From: Alteromonas halophila
GTDB lineage: Bacteria; Pseudomonadota; Gammaproteobacteria; Enterobacterales; Alteromonadaceae
DNA length: 64,000 nt
Direction of reading: 5' to 3'
Assembly (NCBI RefSeq): GCF_014651815.1
Contig: NZ_BMXP01000001.1
Span: forward strand, 819,821 to 883,820
The notes below the pieces were generated by a model. That model was not told the origin of the DNA, did not search any database, and saw only the letters and a list, made by a program, of their open reading frames with translations. This document shows, one piece after another, positions 51,739 to 60,453 of the stretch (the stretch's first letter is position 1; each line of letters starts with the position of its first letter). A program made the position numbers and the translations under genes.

Positions 51739-54126
51739 GTGTCAACCATTGAGCAGTTACCTTATAAAGCGTTATCCGTAGCAGTCAACCGGCGGATCAT
51801 CAATGCCGCATTAAAGGATACAGAGGCGCTTAACTCGACGTTTATTGGCCAGGAGCGCGCCCGCGAGGCCCTCACTTTTGGACTGGGCATTGATGCCCGG
51901 GGCTATAATCTGTATGTCATGGGTGAGGCGGCAACTGGGCGGTTTACGCTGGTCAAGGAGCATATTGAGCGTCAGGTGGCATCACTGCCGACACCGGACG
52001 ACTGGTGTTATATCAACAATATCGAAGAAGAACGCGAGCCTGTGGCGCTGCGCTTTGAGCCCGGCGGGGGCCGCGCCTTTCAGCAAGATATGGCGTCGCT
52101 CATTGACGATGTGCTGGCGACATTTCCGATGGCCTTTGATAACCCTGGTTATCAGCGCAGACGGGCCGCTATCACCCGCGAATTCGAACAAAAATATCAG
52201 GATGCGATTGGCAAAGTTGAGACCTATGCCAATGCAAATGATATTGCCTTATTCGAAGACGACGGCAGGATCAGTTTTTCACCGATCGTGGAGGGAAAAA
52301 CGCTGGAAGATAACCAGTTCAGTGAAATGACAGACGCCCAGCGCAGCGCATTTTATGAGCTGGTCGATGAACTTGAAAACCGGCTAAGCGAAAGCCTGCT
52401 CGGTCTGCCCGCCTGGCGTCGTGAAAATTCTGAGCGACTGCGGGAGTTAGATAAAGAAACGGCTGAGCAGGGCATTAAGCCGCTGATCAAAGCGCTGGAG
52501 CATAAATACACGGCCAACCTGGGGATTTTGAAATACCTTAAACAGCTGCGTCCGCACCTGATTGATTTGATCGTGACTTTTCTGAACGACGAGCGCAAAG
52601 AAGAAAAAACCGAAGAAGAGGATAGGCGGGATTACCTGGAGCAGGAATTTCTGCCAAACGTGCTGGTGGGCCACAAGCTCGACGATGGTGCACCGGTAAT
52701 TTATGAGCCAAACCCGACTTACCAGAATCTGTTTGGCAAAATAGAATATTCCAGCGAACAGGGCAGCGTGTTTACCAGTTACCAGATGATCCGCCCGGGT
52801 GCCCTGCATAAAGCCAATGGGGGGTATTTATTGCTGGATGTAGATAAGATTATTGAACAGCCCTATGTGTGGGATACGCTGAAGCTGGCTATAAAATCAG
52901 GCCGGCTGCGTATGGATCTGCCGCAGCAGGATGTAGGCATGGTCAATGCAATTACCCTGAACCCGCAGCCAGTGGATCTGAAAATTAAAGTTGTCCTGCT
53001 CGGCTCGCGCGAACTGTATTACACGTTGCAGGAGTACGACGAAGAATTTGATGAGCTGTTCCGGGTGCTGGTCGATTTCGATACTGAAATTCCGGTTACC
53101 CGCCAGTCACTGTTCGATTTTGTGGGGCGGGTTCGTCACCACGTCGCTAAGTGCGGGCTTGCTGGTATTTCGTCTGCGGCGATGCGCCGGCTGGTTGAAT
53201 ACTCACTGCGCAACGCAGAACATCAGCAAAAGCTGTCTGCACACTTTGCCGATGTTATCGAGCTTATCAATGAAGCCCGGTATTTTTGCCGTAAAGCGGG
53301 CACTGACACCATTGAACTCAGTCACATTACCACTGCACTGAGTGCTAAAAAGCGCCGCACCGGCCGGGTCAGCCAGAGCCTGTTAAACGACATTAAGGAA
53401 GGGCATGTGCTGATCGCCACCGAAGGGGAGGCGGTTGGAAAGGTAAATGGACTGACCGTTCTGGAAGTGGGTGACACCGCGTTTGGCACCCCGGCCAGGA
53501 TCACGGCAACGGTTTTTGCCGGCGCCAGTGGGGTGGTGGATATTGAACGGGAAGTCGAGCTGGGCCAGCCTATCCACTCAAAAGGGGTGATGCTGTTAAC
53601 CGGTTATCTGGGCAACAAATATGCACAGCATTTTCCGCTGACCCTGTCTGCCAATATTGCGCTGGAACAGTCGTACGGTCATATCGATGGCGACAGTGCT
53701 TCGTTAGGCGAGCTGGTCGCGCTGATCTCCGCATTAACCGATATTCCGGCACTGCAGACGTTGGCTGTGACCGGCTCCATCAACCAGTATGGTGAAGTGC
53801 AGGCGGTGGGCGGTGTGAATGAAAAAATAGAAGGCTTTTTTGATCTTTGCCAGCACCGTGGCCTGACCGGAAATCAGGGCGTGGTCATCCCCAAATCCAA
53901 TGAAATAAACCTGGTACTTGATCAGGCGGTGATTGAGGCCGTGAAAAAAGGCCAGTTTCACATTTACAGTGTGCAAACCGTCGACGATGCCCTGTCGCTG
54001 CTGATGCAAAAAGACGCAGGTGGCTTAAGTTCTAAAGGCCGTTATCCAAAAAATTCCATTAACTATCACGCCGTTAACCGGCTGTATAATATCGCGCTGA
54101 TGGTCAACGGCGGGGACGGGGATTAA
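51739..54126 (+). CDS. Lon-family ATP-dependent protease (LonB/YcbZ-like)
   Basis: A 795-residue protein with a GTG start. The N-terminal AAA-like region has a degenerate Walker A, MGEAATGRFT at 61-70, with Arg where Lys is usual. A long helical insertion follows (ERKEEKTEEEDRRDYLEQEF near 280-300). A second AAA region contains PGALHKANGGYLLLDVDKI near 351 and LLGSRELYYTLQ. The C-terminal Lon protease domain has the Ser-Lys dyad: Ser653 in DGDSASLGEL and Lys696 in GGVNEKIEGF. E. coli YcbZ is shorter (586). The substrates are not known. The gene is isolated. Confidence 0.88.
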   Translation: MSTIEQLPYKALSVAVNRRIINAALKDTEALNSTFIGQERAREALTFGLGIDARGYNLYVMGEAATGRFTLVKEHIERQVASLPTPDDWCYINNIEEEREPVALRFEPGGGRAFQQDMASLIDDVLATFPMAFDNPGYQRRRAAITREFEQKYQDAIGKVETYANANDIALFEDDGRISFSPIVEGKTLEDNQFSEMTDAQRSAFYELVDELENRLSESLLGLPAWRRENSERLRELDKETAEQGIKPLIKALEHKYTANLGILKYLKQLRPHLIDLIVTFLNDERKEEKTEEEDRRDYLEQEFLPNVLVGHKLDDGAPVIYEPNPTYQNLFGKIEYSSEQGSVFTSYQMIRPGALHKANGGYLLLDVDKIIEQPYVWDTLKLAIKSGRLRMDLPQQDVGMVNAITLNPQPVDLKIKVVLLGSRELYYTLQEYDEEFDELFRVLVDFDTEIPVTRQSLFDFVGRVRHHVAKCGLAGISSAAMRRLVEYSLRNAEHQQKLSAHFADVIELINEARYFCRKAGTDTIELSHITTALSAKKRRTGRVSQSLLNDIKEGHVLIATEGEAVGKVNGLTVLEVGDTAFGTPARITATVFAGASGVVDIEREVELGQPIHSKGVMLLTGYLGNKYAQHFPLTLSANIALEQSYGHIDGDSASLGELVALISALTDIPALQTLAVTGSINQYGEVQAVGGVNEKIEGFFDLCQHRGLTGNQGVVIPKSNEINLVLDQAVIEAVKKGQFHIYSVQTVDDALSLLMQKDAGGLSSKGRYPKNSINYHAVNRLYNIALMVNGGDGD

Positions 54127-54167
54127 TAGTTTTCCGCGCCGTTACCAGAAAAAGTATGTCTGCCTGC

Positions 54168-54189
54168 GACGTCCGGGAGGACGGTTTTT
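54168..54189 (+). terminator. Short hairpin with T-tract after the Lon-like gene
   Basis: CGTCC (54170-54174) pairs with GGACG (54179-54183) around GGGA, followed by GTTTTT. The stem is only 5 bp, so the terminator is moderate. Confidence 0.5.
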
Positions 54190-54258
54190 CGTGCGCCCGA
54201 TAGCCAGACCGTCGTCCCCTCGAAGGCGGGAACTTCCAGCCCTATGATGTAATCAGTA

Positions 54259-54863
54259 TCAGGCACGTTCCGGTAACTGAGCCGCAATCCACTCGTTAAT
54301 ATTGGCTTCTAGTACGTTAAGCGGAACCGACCCCGCTCCCAGCATGGTGTCGTGAAATGCGCGGATATCGAATTTGTCACCAAGCTCTGATTCCGCTTTT
54401 TCACGTAACTCGAGCATTTTTCGCTGACCAATTTTTACGCCAGCGCCTGACCTGGGTTGGTGATGTAACGATCGATTTCATTAATAATATCCTGCTCTGA
54501 CTTGGCGGCATTGGCTTTGAAGTAGTCGATGGCCTCCTGGCGTGTCCAGCCCATGTAATGTATACCCGTATCGACAACCAAGCGCACCGAACGCCACATG
54601 TCATACGTTAACTGGCCAAAGCGTGAATAAGGATCGGTATACAAGCCCATGTCGTAGCCAAGTCGCTCACTGTACAACCCCCAGCCTTCAGTGAAGACGG
54701 TAAAATTCAAAAACCGTCGGAACATGGGTAAATCCCCAAGCTCCATTTGTAAATGATGCCCGGGCACTGCTTCATGCACACTCAGCACCTCCATTTCATA
54801 TTTGGGCCGGGTCTCTGGTTAATACAGATTCACGTAATAATAACCCGGACGAAGGCCGTCTGC
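54259..54863 (-). pseudogene. Broken and truncated DUF885 family gene
   Basis: Reading on the minus strand, ADGLRPGYYYVNLY is followed by an in-frame TAA (54819-54821). The text then continues [36 protein letters not shown] and [10 protein letters not shown]. There a second stop (54435-54437) is produced by loss of one base: GCG-TAA-AAA in place of GCG-TAC-AAA. In the shifted frame the ending resumes (KIGQRKMLELREKAE ... GAGSVPLNVLEANI) up to TGA at 54259-54261. These are the C-terminal residues of a DUF885 peptidase-like protein, with HEAVPGHH as the usual metal-binding motif. The N-terminal half (several hundred residues) is missing. It has at least one nonsense and one frameshift lesion, so it is not functional. 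Confidence 0.88.
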
Positions 54864-55023
54864 TTTGCACAGGAGGGACACTGATATCTATTGATGAGCG
54901 AAGGTTTGCAATCCGTATATTTCAGCCCCTGCGTGGCAGGCTTTTTTAGAAAAGGAGCGGACATTGGTCAGCGTTGATCGAATGAACTCAAACAATCACT
55001 ATTAACGATGACGTGCAGATTAT
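54864..55023. other. Junction between DUF885 remnant and serine hydrolase gene
   Basis: In this stretch the DUF885 homology ends. A plus-strand hairpin CCTGC-GTG-GCAGG followed by CTTTTTT (54928-54947) has no plus-strand gene to serve. I saw no integron attC core sites, tRNA end or direct repeats by eye. Confidence 0.45.
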
Positions 55024-56127
55024 TTACTCTAGGAGAATTGGAAAGATATGCTCCTTGCTGAGTTTTTGATGCGAAGCGTTGCCGTATTTATCAATATAGC
55101 TGTTGAGCAATATAACTATAGAAACCTCAAAATCTGGTAAATATTGTACTAGAGCTGTATAACCAAAGTCTGTACTACCCCCTGCGTAATAGCTTAAAGT
55201 TCCCCATGAAGAAAAATGTCTAATGTTACCAAGAAACCATTGTGCGTTTGCTTTCTGAAGCATCAGGTTATCTTGGCTATCTGGGAATAGTTTTCCATCT
55301 AGAATAGCACTAAACCATATGCTTAAATCATTTGCTGAAGATACCATTCCCCCTTGCCCTACTAATGCCCATGTGAGTCCTTTTTCGAATGTAGTTTTGC
55401 CACTGTCCCTTCCTCCATAACCTTTGGCAACGATTGAATCACGAATATAATCATCGCCATAGAAGCCTGTATCATTAAGTTTTAACGGATTAAGTAGATT
55501 TTTGTAAACATAGGTTTGAAAGGAAGTTTGAGATACGTCTTCCACGATAGCGGCCAAAAGTGTATAAGCGGCATTAGAGTATGCAATGGTTTGATTCTGC
55601 TCCCCAAGTAGTCGAAGGGAAAAGATTTTATCAATGGCTTCATCTTTGCTCATCAGGTCAAAATCAGTTTCATTATGAAAATTATCAAGCCCTGAGCTAT
55701 GAGAAAGTAAGCTTCTTATAGTTAACTTTTTTTTGTCGATAGGTGAATCTGGAAAAATATCAGCTATTGTAGTTTCAAGTTCTAGCTTACCTTCTGAAAC
55801 TAGCTTTAATATTGCGGCAGCAGTAAATGTCTTTGATATTGAACCAATATCTGTCACGGCTTCAGATGTATTTTCTAACCTAGTAGTTTTATCTGAAAAA
55901 CCATAGGAGTGACGGAATAACTCTTCCGTCCCAGATGTTATTATAATTGTTCCATCAAACCTTTCTTTTTCATGTAAGCGATGCAACTCATTTGATAGCT
56001 TACTGACCAGATCTTGACTAGATTTTGTGTCCGATGAGCTCTTTAATTTTTGTTCAGCCAAAACACCTGAACAGTTCATAAGGATGAACAGTGTAAAAAA
56101 CGAACTGATTAAGTATTTTAGGCTCAC
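55024..56127 (-). CDS. Serine hydrolase, beta-lactamase/class C PBP-like
   Basis: A 367-residue protein with a signal peptide (FFTLFILMNCSGVLA). Active-site motifs are DIGSISKTFTAAA near 93 (the SxxK motif is SISK), IAYSNAAYTLLA near 182 (YSN) and a C-terminal GGSTDFGYTAL that takes the place of KTG or HxG. It resembles esterases/D-aminopeptidases of the family more than true beta-lactamases; the substrate is unknown. Its base composition is clearly more AT-rich than all neighbours, and it lies beside a truncated gene. Both points suggest recent acquisition. Confidence 0.85.
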   Translation of the reverse strand: MSLKYLISSFFTLFILMNCSGVLAEQKLKSSSDTKSSQDLVSKLSNELHRLHEKERFDGTIIITSGTEELFRHSYGFSDKTTRLENTSEAVTDIGSISKTFTAAAILKLVSEGKLELETTIADIFPDSPIDKKKLTIRSLLSHSSGLDNFHNETDFDLMSKDEAIDKIFSLRLLGEQNQTIAYSNAAYTLLAAIVEDVSQTSFQTYVYKNLLNPLKLNDTGFYGDDYIRDSIVAKGYGGRDSGKTTFEKGLTWALVGQGGMVSSANDLSIWFSAILDGKLFPDSQDNLMLQKANAQWFLGNIRHFSSWGTLSYYAGGSTDFGYTALVQYLPDFEVSIVILLNSYIDKYGNASHQKLSKEHIFPILLE

Positions 56128-56402
56128 TTACTTTCTTCTCCATAACCTGCGTTTAGGGATTAGCATATTATGAACTAGCGAATTAATAAAATTTTGATAT
56201 GTAACAAGTTTTATCTATCATCATCCTAATGATACAAACGCAAATTCGAATTTGCCGCTCTGTGCTAATGCCCAATATTTTTTAAAGCTGTAAACGGCCG
56301 CTTCACGTTCAAAACTGCCGCACATGAGAGGACGAACCAACGGCAGATACGGGCACGAACACACCAGCCCCCGCTTGCGTTATGGGAGTGGGGTGGCTAT
56401 AT
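56128..56402. other. Intergenic region upstream of the serine hydrolase gene
   Basis: About 275 bases. The first 130 bases are AT-rich like the hydrolase gene (its probable promoter side, minus strand) and the remainder returns to normal composition. The composition break near 56255 is a possible insertion boundary. No gene or repeat is recognised. Confidence 0.45.
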
Positions 56403-56434
56403 AAAAAAGCCCCTCACTGTCGCGAAGGGCTTTT
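56403..56434 (-). terminator. Terminator of the SDR dehydrogenase gene
   Basis: AAAAGCCC (56405-56412) pairs with GGGCTTTT (56427-56434). On the minus strand the stem is followed by T residues (A-run at 56403-56408). Confidence 0.8.
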
Positions 56435-56477
56435 AAGAGATCAGCGTATCACGCCAGGATTGACCGGGCGTGCACTC

Positions 56478-57254
56478 TTACTTAGGCGGCATCCGTAAGC
56501 CACCATCCAGGCGAATCGTCTCGCCGTTCAGATAGGCGTTTTCGCTGGTGCTGATAACCAGTTTGGCGAACTCGGCAGGGAACCCCAGTCGTTTGGGAAA
56601 CTGAACGTTGGCACTTAGCGCATCCTGCACTTTGTCCGGCATGGCCAGCAGCATAGGTGTACCCATAACCCCAGGGGCAATGGTGTTTACGCGGATACCA
56701 AGCGGTGCCAGATCGCGGGCCATAGGCAGGGTAAGGCCGATGATGCCAGCTTTACTTGCAGCGTATGCCGTCTGGCCAATCTGACCTTCGTAACCGGCAA
56801 CCGAGGCGGTATTGATAATCACACCCCGTTCGCCTTCCTCATTTACGGCGTCCTGCATTGCCATCTGTGCGGCGGCCAGGCGGCAGACGTTGTAGCTGCC
56901 AACAAGATTAATATCGATGGTCTTCTGAAAACCATCCAGATCCGCTGGCTGGCCCTCTTTATCTAACAGACGTTTAGCGGGCGCAATACCGGCGCAGTTC
57001 ACCACCAGGCGAATGTCACCCAGCTCGCTGACCGCGGAGGCAATGGCATTGGTCACATCATCTTCTTTGCGCACATCAACCTGGTAAAAACGGGTACTTT
57101 CTTTACCCAGTTCTTCTACACGGGTCTGGCCCTGTTCATCATTAACATCCAGCAGCGCAACCTTCATGCCTGCGTCACGCAGGGCAATGGCCGTTGCATG
57201 CCCTAATCCGGAACAGCCGCCAGTAACGAGGGCTGTGGCTCCTGTTAATTGCAT
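56478..57254 (-). CDS. Short-chain dehydrogenase, 3-hydroxyacyl-CoA dehydrogenase (HSD10)-like
   Basis: A 258-residue SDR. The second of two ATGs (57254) is preferred because AGGAA lies 6 bases upstream of it but touches the first ATG (57260). TGGCSGLG near 12-19 is the NAD-binding glycine motif, LLDVND near 35 has the Asp favouring NAD, and NCAGIAPA near 88 follows. The catalytic residues are Ser near 153 and YAASK (Tyr/Lys near 166-170). The overall pattern resembles type II 3-hydroxyacyl-CoA dehydrogenase (HSD17B10-like), so a role in fatty-acid or branched-chain amino-acid breakdown is likely but not proved. Confidence 0.85.
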   Translation of the reverse strand: MQLTGATALVTGGCSGLGHATAIALRDAGMKVALLDVNDEQGQTRVEELGKESTRFYQVDVRKEDDVTNAIASAVSELGDIRLVVNCAGIAPAKRLLDKEGQPADLDGFQKTIDINLVGSYNVCRLAAAQMAMQDAVNEEGERGVIINTASVAGYEGQIGQTAYAASKAGIIGLTLPMARDLAPLGIRVNTIAPGVMGTPMLLAMPDKVQDALSANVQFPKRLGFPAEFAKLVISTSENAYLNGETIRLDGGLRMPPK

Positions 57255-57352
57255 AGTCATTTCCTGTTGTTATTAACTGTCAGTTAACCCGATGTTAGCG
57301 CGTCGTGCTGACAAAAACTATGCTGACACCAGCGGCAAAAATTCTTATACCC

Positions 57353-57646
57353 TTATTTTGGCAACTGTATTTTACGGTCTTCACTTGGGCGGTACAGTAC
57401 CAGCGTATGGCCGATAACCTGCAGCTTCTCTGCGTCAGTTTCACGGGCAATGGCATCCATGATCAGTGCTTTTTCTTCGCGGTCGTCTGAAGGCACCTTG
57501 ACCTTGATGAGTTCGTGGTGCGCCAGGGCGTTATCAATTTCCGACACCACCCCTTCAGTCAGCCCGTTGGCACCTAATTGCACCACTGGCTTTAGTGGGT
57601 GGGCCAGGCCTTTTAAAAATTGCTTTTGCTTATTTGACAGTTTCAT
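57353..57646 (-). CDS. yhbY: YhbY, CRM-domain RNA-binding protein
   Basis: A 97-residue CRS1/YhbY-domain protein bound to pre-50S ribosomal particles. LSNKQKQFLKGLAHPLKPVVQLGANGLTEGV (part: KPVVQLGANGLTEGV) contains the GxxG-type loop, and ELIKVKVP and VLYRPSED complete the domain. In E. coli yhbY is divergent from rlmE-ftsH. The same geometry is kept here, but rlmE is decayed. Confidence 0.96.
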   Translation of the reverse strand: MKLSNKQKQFLKGLAHPLKPVVQLGANGLTEGVVSEIDNALAHHELIKVKVPSDDREEKALIMDAIARETDAEKLQVIGHTLVLYRPSEDRKIQLPK

Positions 57647-57831
57647 TTGGTAACTTCTTACAATCCATTTTTAAATTTAAACAGTTGGGACGAGAGGCAC
57701 TTTTTACACGCAGCCAGCTTTGCGCCTGCCACAGTTTAGTGGGTCCACCCGGAGGATTTTCACGCCGTCCCTTGAAAACGCTTATTCTAACGCCATCTAC
57801 CTAACAATCCCAAACCATAAGTGTCGGGATG
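57647..57831. other. Promoter side of yhbY
   Basis: This region lies between yhbY and the rlmE remnant. It holds the yhbY ribosome site and presumably its promoter on the minus strand. A short plus-strand string reading GPPGGFS (57742-57762) looks like the RlmE SAM motif by chance, but nothing around it aligns. Nothing else is seen. Confidence 0.4.
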
Positions 57832-58297
57832 ACAAAAATTAAACACAAGGGCTGCACTTCACGCGGAAGCGTAAGGCAACGTAGCTGTCATCAGTTAAGC
57901 ATGAAGTTAGTGAGTGGTGGCGCGTGTCGCACACTTTTACTGGCAGTGTGGCATCAAAGCGCCGTGTGATTGTGTTAATAAGCGGTTCTCGCTGCGCTAT
58001 TGAACACAATTGGTGGGAACCACGTAGGTGTAGTAGTGTCTGAAGTAACACCAAAGTGGGATGGTGTCTTTGTGGGGTGTTGGGTTTGGTGCGTGTTTCT
58101 GTTTGAATTTGCGCTGAACGCGAACCTGGAGATGCCGACAGGTGAACAAGACTAACGGTGGCATGTCAGTGCGGGGGCTTCGCTGCGTTTTAAGCAGCAA
58201 CAAGACCGCGTTTGGTAGCGTAAAAACGTGTAAACCGGCTTCGTTGCGGGCCTGTTTGAAGATAGTGGATTTGGTAGCTTGCGGGTATAAAGTGTAG
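57832..58297 (+). pseudogene. rlmE: Heavily decayed rlmE (23S rRNA U2552 2'-O-methyltransferase)
   Basis: No open frame survives, but segments align in order with E. coli RlmE. About 57982-58062 reads AVLAALLNTIGGNHVG then VVVSEVTPKWDG, against LVMKALLERVGDSKVQ and VVMSDMAPNMSG. 58096-58116 reads FLFEFAL (YLVELAL). In another frame, from 58133, CRQV and NGG match the CRDV/APGG region. 58202-58297 reads KTAFGSVKTCKPASLRA ... VDLVACGYKV-stop against FTKVKVRKPDSSRA ... VYIVATGRKP. Stops (TGA 58115; TAA and TAG elsewhere) and frameshifts interrupt it. About 50 N-terminal-half codons including the SAM loop, and the VKVFQGEG segment, are missing. Catalytic Asp124 is Glu, and Lys164 and Glu199 are lost. 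The start at 57832 is a guess. The position between yhbY and ftsH is the normal rlmE locus. Confidence 0.8.
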
Positions 58298-58323
58298 TAC
58301 CCTGAAATCAGCGAGTTTTCGTT

Positions 58324-58369
58324 CGGATAACAACTGTGAAGGCCGGTAAACGGCCACCGGTGTTATTCG
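58324..58369 (+). promoter_or_regulatory. Long hairpin in the ftsH leader
   Basis: Outer stem CGGATAACA (58324-58332) pairs with TGTTATTCG (58361-58369), with one G-T pair. An inner stem GGCCG/CGGCC (58341-58345 with 58351-58355) lies within. It ends 22 bases before the ftsH start and has no T-tract. It may stabilise or regulate the ftsH message, which is an inference. Confidence 0.45.
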
Positions 58370-58391
58370 GGTTTACAAGAGGTTAGTAGCA

Positions 58392-60341
58392 TTGAGCGAT
58401 ATGGCAAAAAATTTAATCCTGTGGTTGGTTATTGCTGTGGTTCTGATGTCTGTGTTTCAGAGCTTTTCACCCAGCGAATCAACACGTGCACAGACGGACT
58501 ACACAGCATTTCTTAAAGAAGCGAATCAAGGAAATATTCGCGAAGTTCGTATCGACAGTGAAGCGGGTGAAATCCGCGGCACACGTCGCTCTGGCGAGTC
58601 CTTCGTAACCTATATTCCCTATTATGACGATAAGCTGATTTCTGATCTTATAAAGAATGACGTACGCGTGTTGGGTAAACCACGCGAAGAACAGTCGTTA
58701 CTGGCGTCTATCTTTATTTCCTGGTTCCCGATGTTGCTGCTCATTGCAGTGTGGATCTTCTTTATGCGCCAGATGCAGGGCGGCGGTGGCCGTGGTGCCA
58801 TGTCGTTTGGCAAGAGTAAGGCGCGTCTGCTGGGTGAAGATCAGATCAAAACCACGTTTGCCGATGTGGCCGGTTGCGACGAGGCAAAAGAAGACGTGGC
58901 AGAGCTGGTCGACTTTTTGCGCGACCCGTCCAAGTTCCAGAAACTCGGTGGTAAGATCCCTAAAGGTGTGCTGATGGTAGGCCCGCCGGGAACCGGTAAA
59001 ACATTGCTGGCAAAAGCCATTGCCGGTGAAGCCAAGGTTCCGTTTTTCACCATTTCCGGTTCTGACTTTGTAGAAATGTTCGTTGGTGTGGGTGCATCTC
59101 GGGTGCGCGACATGTTCGAACAAGCTAAAAAGTCAGCGCCCTGTATCATCTTTATTGATGAGATTGATGCCGTCGGTCGCCAGCGTGGTGCCGGCTTAGG
59201 TGGCGGACACGATGAACGTGAGCAAACCCTTAACCAGATGCTGGTAGAAATGGATGGCTTTGAAGGGCATGAAGGCATCATCGTTATTGCCGCAACTAAC
59301 CGCCCGGATGTACTGGATCCGGCCCTGCTGCGCCCTGGTCGCTTTGACCGCCAGGTCATTGTCGGGCTGCCTGATATCCGAGGCCGTGAGCAAATTCTGA
59401 AAGTGCATGTACGTAAAGTACCGGTTGCCGACAATGTCGATCCTTCAGTGATTGCACGCGGTACACCTGGCTTCTCAGGTGCTGATCTGGCCAACCTGGT
59501 GAACGAAGCGGCGCTGTTCGCAGCCCGCGGTAATAAACGCCTGGTGTCGATGGAAGAATTCGATAAGGCCAAAGACAAAATCATGATGGGCTCTGAGCGT
59601 AAGTCGATGGTGATGACCGACGATGAAAAAGCCATGACAGCGTATCATGAAGCGGGTCACGCTATTGTTGGCCGGCTAGTGCCCGAGCACGATCCGGTTT
59701 ACAAAGTCTCCATTATTCCGCGTGGCCGGGCGCTGGGTGTGACAATGTACCTGCCTGAACAGGACAGAGTCAGCCATTCCAAGCAGCATCTGGAAAGCAT
59801 GATTTCCAGCCTGTTCGGTGGCCGTATTGCAGAACAAATCATCTACGGCGATGACAAGGTCACCACCGGTGCATCTAATGACATCGAGCGTGCGACTGAG
59901 ATTGCCCGTAAGATGGTCACGCAGTGGGGCTTGTCGAATAAAATGGGGCCGATGCTGTATGCAGAGGACGAAGGCGAAGTATTCTTAGGTAAGTCGATGT
60001 CAAAAGCATCGCACATGTCTGACGATACGGCCCGTGCGATTGATGCAGAAATTAAAGCACTGATTGATTCAAATTATGAGCGTGCCAAGCAGATTCTGGA
60101 AGAAAACGAAGACATTCTGCACTCCATGAAAGACGCGCTGATGAAATATGAAACCATCGATGCGAAGCAAATCGATGATTTGATGAATCGTCGCGATGTG
60201 CGTCCACCGTCAGACTGGGATGATCGTTCGCCAGACGACGGTGACAAGCCAAGCGGTGGTAAACCTGCCCGTGAAGGTGAAATTACCGATGACGGTGTAG
60301 ATAAGCCCTCGGTAGGAAAGCCGGGTGACATGCCGGGCTAA
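58392..60341 (+). CDS. ftsH: ATP-dependent zinc metalloprotease FtsH
   Basis: A membrane-anchored AAA+ protease that degrades LpxC, sigma-32 and unassembled membrane proteins. The 649-residue product starts at TTG with AAGAGG 9 bases upstream; an in-frame ATG (58401) would remove three residues. Two membrane helices (about 7-24 and 103-125) flank a periplasmic domain. Walker A is GPPGTGKT (197-204), Walker [12 protein letters not shown] near 257, and the zinc site HEAGH (419-423). The tail is hydrophilic and Gly/Asp/Lys-rich. Since the upstream rlmE is decayed, ftsH must rely on its own promoter, which I could not identify. Confidence 0.97.
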   Translation: MSDMAKNLILWLVIAVVLMSVFQSFSPSESTRAQTDYTAFLKEANQGNIREVRIDSEAGEIRGTRRSGESFVTYIPYYDDKLISDLIKNDVRVLGKPREEQSLLASIFISWFPMLLLIAVWIFFMRQMQGGGGRGAMSFGKSKARLLGEDQIKTTFADVAGCDEAKEDVAELVDFLRDPSKFQKLGGKIPKGVLMVGPPGTGKTLLAKAIAGEAKVPFFTISGSDFVEMFVGVGASRVRDMFEQAKKSAPCIIFIDEIDAVGRQRGAGLGGGHDEREQTLNQMLVEMDGFEGHEGIIVIAATNRPDVLDPALLRPGRFDRQVIVGLPDIRGREQILKVHVRKVPVADNVDPSVIARGTPGFSGADLANLVNEAALFAARGNKRLVSMEEFDKAKDKIMMGSERKSMVMTDDEKAMTAYHEAGHAIVGRLVPEHDPVYKVSIIPRGRALGVTMYLPEQDRVSHSKQHLESMISSLFGGRIAEQIIYGDDKVTTGASNDIERATEIARKMVTQWGLSNKMGPMLYAEDEGEVFLGKSMSKASHMSDDTARAIDAEIKALIDSNYERAKQILEENEDILHSMKDALMKYETIDAKQIDDLMNRRDVRPPSDWDDRSPDDGDKPSGGKPAREGEITDDGVDKPSVGKPGDMPG

Positions 60342-60355
60342 ACATCGGCAAGAGT

Positions 60356-60386
60356 AAAAAAAAGCGCCGCTTGCGGCGCTTTTTTA
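60356..60386 (+). terminator. Rho-independent terminator after ftsH
   Basis: AGCGCCGC (60363-60370) pairs with GCGGCGCT (60373-60380), flanked by an A-run and a T-run. It has a short loop (TT; the terminal pairs probably open). Confidence 0.9.
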
Positions 60387-60453
60387 ATGTCTCAGCGTTG
60401 GGCCGGCGACGTGTCTCCGGCAGGATTTTGGCAAGCTGTTTTCAGGAGTCAGG

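Noticed and set aside
54864..56260. Integron cassette for the serine hydrolase gene
   Set aside because: No attC-like core sites (GTTRRRY/RYYYAAC pairs in palindromic setting) were found at either end by eye.
57742..57762. Plus-strand GPPGGFS as the RlmE SAM-binding motif (APGGWS)
   Set aside because: It lies upstream of the part that aligns to the RlmE start and no neighbouring residues match, so it is probably chance.
57839..58203. Two minus-strand frames (57839-58054 and 57997-58203) as possible genes in the yhbY-ftsH gap
   Set aside because: They match nothing and overlap the decayed rlmE, whose plus-strand fragments explain the sequence.
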